From: Lachnospiraceae bacterium | GTDB lineage: Bacteria > Bacillota > Clostridia > Lachnospirales > Lachnospiraceae | Direction: 5' to 3' | NCBI GenBank assembly: GCA_029008875.1 | Contig: JAQXJP010000007.1 | Location: 1 to 64,000, forward strand | DNA: 64,000 nucleotides | In this document: piece after piece, positions 62,878-64,000 of the stretch | How positions within the stretch are numbered: the first letter of the stretch is position 1 | Layout: every line of letters starts with the position of its first letter | Notes under the pieces: generated by a model | The model's input: the letters and a program-made list of their open reading frames with translations, nothing else | What the model was told of the DNA's origin: nothing | Databases searched by the model: none | Made by a program: the position numbers and the translations under genes

Positions 62878-64000
62878 CTATATCATGGTGCGGACCACCT
62901 TAGGCAGGTATCCCTTCTTCTCCAGCGCGCCAAGGATTTGCTCCTTGTGCTCGGTTCCGAAGCACTCCAAGGTTATGCGGAGTTCCACCGCCGCACTTCG
63001 ATTGGTGGATACAAACTGGTTGTGCTCCAATTTGATGACATTTCCCTGCTCATCCGCCAAGGTCTGGGAAACCTTGGCCAGTTCACCCGGTTTATCCGGC
63101 AGTAGCACGGAAACCGTAAAAATTCGATCTCTGAAAATCAATCCCTGCTGTACCACGGAGGACATGGTGATGACATCCATGTTGCCCCCGCTTAAGATGG
63201 AAACCACTCTCTTGTCGGTGACATCCAAATGCTTCAGCGCTGCGACGGTGAGAAGGCCGGAATTCTCCACAACCATCTTGTGGTTCTCCACCATATCCAG
63301 AAATGCAGCGATTAATTCATCGTCCTCAACCGTAATGATTTCGTCCAGATTTTTCTGGATGTACGGGAAGATATTGCTTCCCGGGGTCTTCACTGCGGTG
63401 CCGTCCGCAATGGTGTTCACGCTGGGAAGTGTGGTCACTTTTCCCGCCGCGAAGGACGCCTGCATGCAGTTTGCGCCGGCCGGCTCCACTCCGATCACTT
63501 TAATCTTGGGATTCAATAGTTTGGCAAGGGTGGACACTCCGGTTGCCAATCCGCCTCCGCCGATGGGAACCAAAATATACTCCACGAGAGGCAGTTCCTT
63601 GAAGATTTCCATGGCGATGGTGCCCTGTCCGGTTGCAACCGCAAGGTCATCGAAGGGATGGATGAAGGTATACCCTTCCTTCTCTGCCAGCTCATAAGCC
63701 TTTGCGCATGCCTCGTCGTACACATCCCCATACAGCACCACTTCCGCACCGTAGCTCTTGGTACGATTTACTTTGATCAACGGTGTTGTGGTAGGCATGA
63801 CAATCACTGCCTTGCACCCGTAACATTTCGCCGCATATGCCACGCCCTGGGCATGATTTCCCGCAGATGCGGTAATCAACCCCCTTTCTCTCTCCTCCTC
63901 GGAGAGGGTGCTGATCTTGTAGTAAGCGCCACGAACCTTGTAGGCTCCGGTAAACTGCATGTTTTCCGGTTTCAGATAGACCTTGTTACCGGTCTGTGCA
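62878..64000 (-). CDS. ilvA: Threonine ammonia-lyase (cut at the 5' end)
   Basis: The gene runs off the right edge; the translated part covers about 373 residues. PLP lysine is in TGAYKVRGAYY, the SAGNHAQGVAYAAKC motif and a glycine-rich PIGGGGLATG loop follow, and a C-terminal ACT-like regulatory region (last 80 residues) completes the short (TdcB/IlvA-type) form. It makes 2-oxobutyrate from threonine for isoleucine. The frame is open up to the right edge; the true start is beyond it. Confidence 0.92.
   Translation of the reverse strand, partial: AQTGNKVYLKPENMQFTGAYKVRGAYYKISTLSEEERERGLITASAGNHAQGVAYAAKCYGCKAVIVMPTTTPLIKVNRTKSYGAEVVLYGDVYDEACAKAYELAEKEGYTFIHPFDDLAVATGQGTIAMEIFKELPLVEYILVPIGGGGLATGVSTLAKLLNPKIKVIGVEPAGANCMQASFAAGKVTTLPSVNTIADGTAVKTPGSNIFPYIQKNLDEIITVEDDELIAAFLDMVENHKMVVENSGLLTVAALKHLDVTDKRVVSILSGGNMDVITMSSVVQQGLIFRDRIFTVSVLLPDKPGELAKVSQTLADEQGNVIKLEHNQFVSTNRSAAVELRITLECFGTEHKEQILGALEKKGYLPKVVRTMI

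Overview
The window looks like chromosomal DNA from a Gram-positive anaerobe of the class Clostridia, most likely Lachnospiraceae. Three things point there: the ylxM-ffh-rpsP-khpA-rimM-trmD-rplS-lepB-rbgA-rnhB order shared with Firmicutes, a CIRCE-controlled groESL, and a tetrahydrofolate (THF) riboswitch in front of folT. The family-level call is inference. Nearly all genes are on the minus strand. The plus-strand exceptions are an AraC regulator, folT, one ABC operon and a nuclease-like gene. I saw no rRNA, tRNA, CRISPR-cas locus, prophage or intact insertion sequence.

Left part (1-23 kb): a cut EamA transporter, sfsA, a NUDIX hydrolase, a cation/proton antiporter, a 52-bp-period palindromic repeat array, groESL with promoter and CIRCE, a secreted GH53 galactanase divergent from an AraC regulator, and a CPBP protease-GntR-ABC exporter operon whose promoter carries a likely GntR operator. 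Next come a PD-(D/E)XK-like gene with a probable ACG start in an AT-rich, repeat-filled stretch (12.2-14.0 kb), glutamate synthase gltBD, azlCD, a second CPBP protein and a HAD phosphatase.

Middle (23-43 kb): THF riboswitch and folT, an SDR oxidoreductase, a flavin reductase-rubredoxin protein, topoisomerase IV (parE, parC), a PucR/CdaR regulator, an MsmX-type sugar ABC ATPase, a PRTase-like protein with a degenerate PRPP loop, dut, gpsA-plsY-der and a DUF512 radical-SAM protein. After a cluster of GGGGACGTATCTT boxes forming a perfect 51-bp inverted repeat, there is a GntR-ABC-permease operon with overlapping operators, then an M42 peptidase, pgeF and yraN.

The 43-54 kb block is the SRP/ribosome-maturation cluster. 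It carries four oddities: a diguanylate cyclase between ylxM and ffh, a TrmD fused to a GNAT acetyltransferase, a LepB whose catalytic Ser and Lys are both replaced (Ala65, Arg109), and orphan FliK- and FlhB-C-like genes after rnhB.

Right part (54-64 kb): response regulator-TetR-MFS, a decayed LytTR-DUF3021-ABC exporter locus, a GNAT acetyltransferase, an intact ABC exporter operon behind four TTACGGTTA-type boxes, a second 52-bp palindromic array, a PHP phosphatase and the cut end of ilvA. The best candidates for something undescribed are the two-locus 52-bp array family, the 51-bp inverted repeat of 13-nt boxes, the LepB pseudoenzyme and the TrmD-GNAT fusion.
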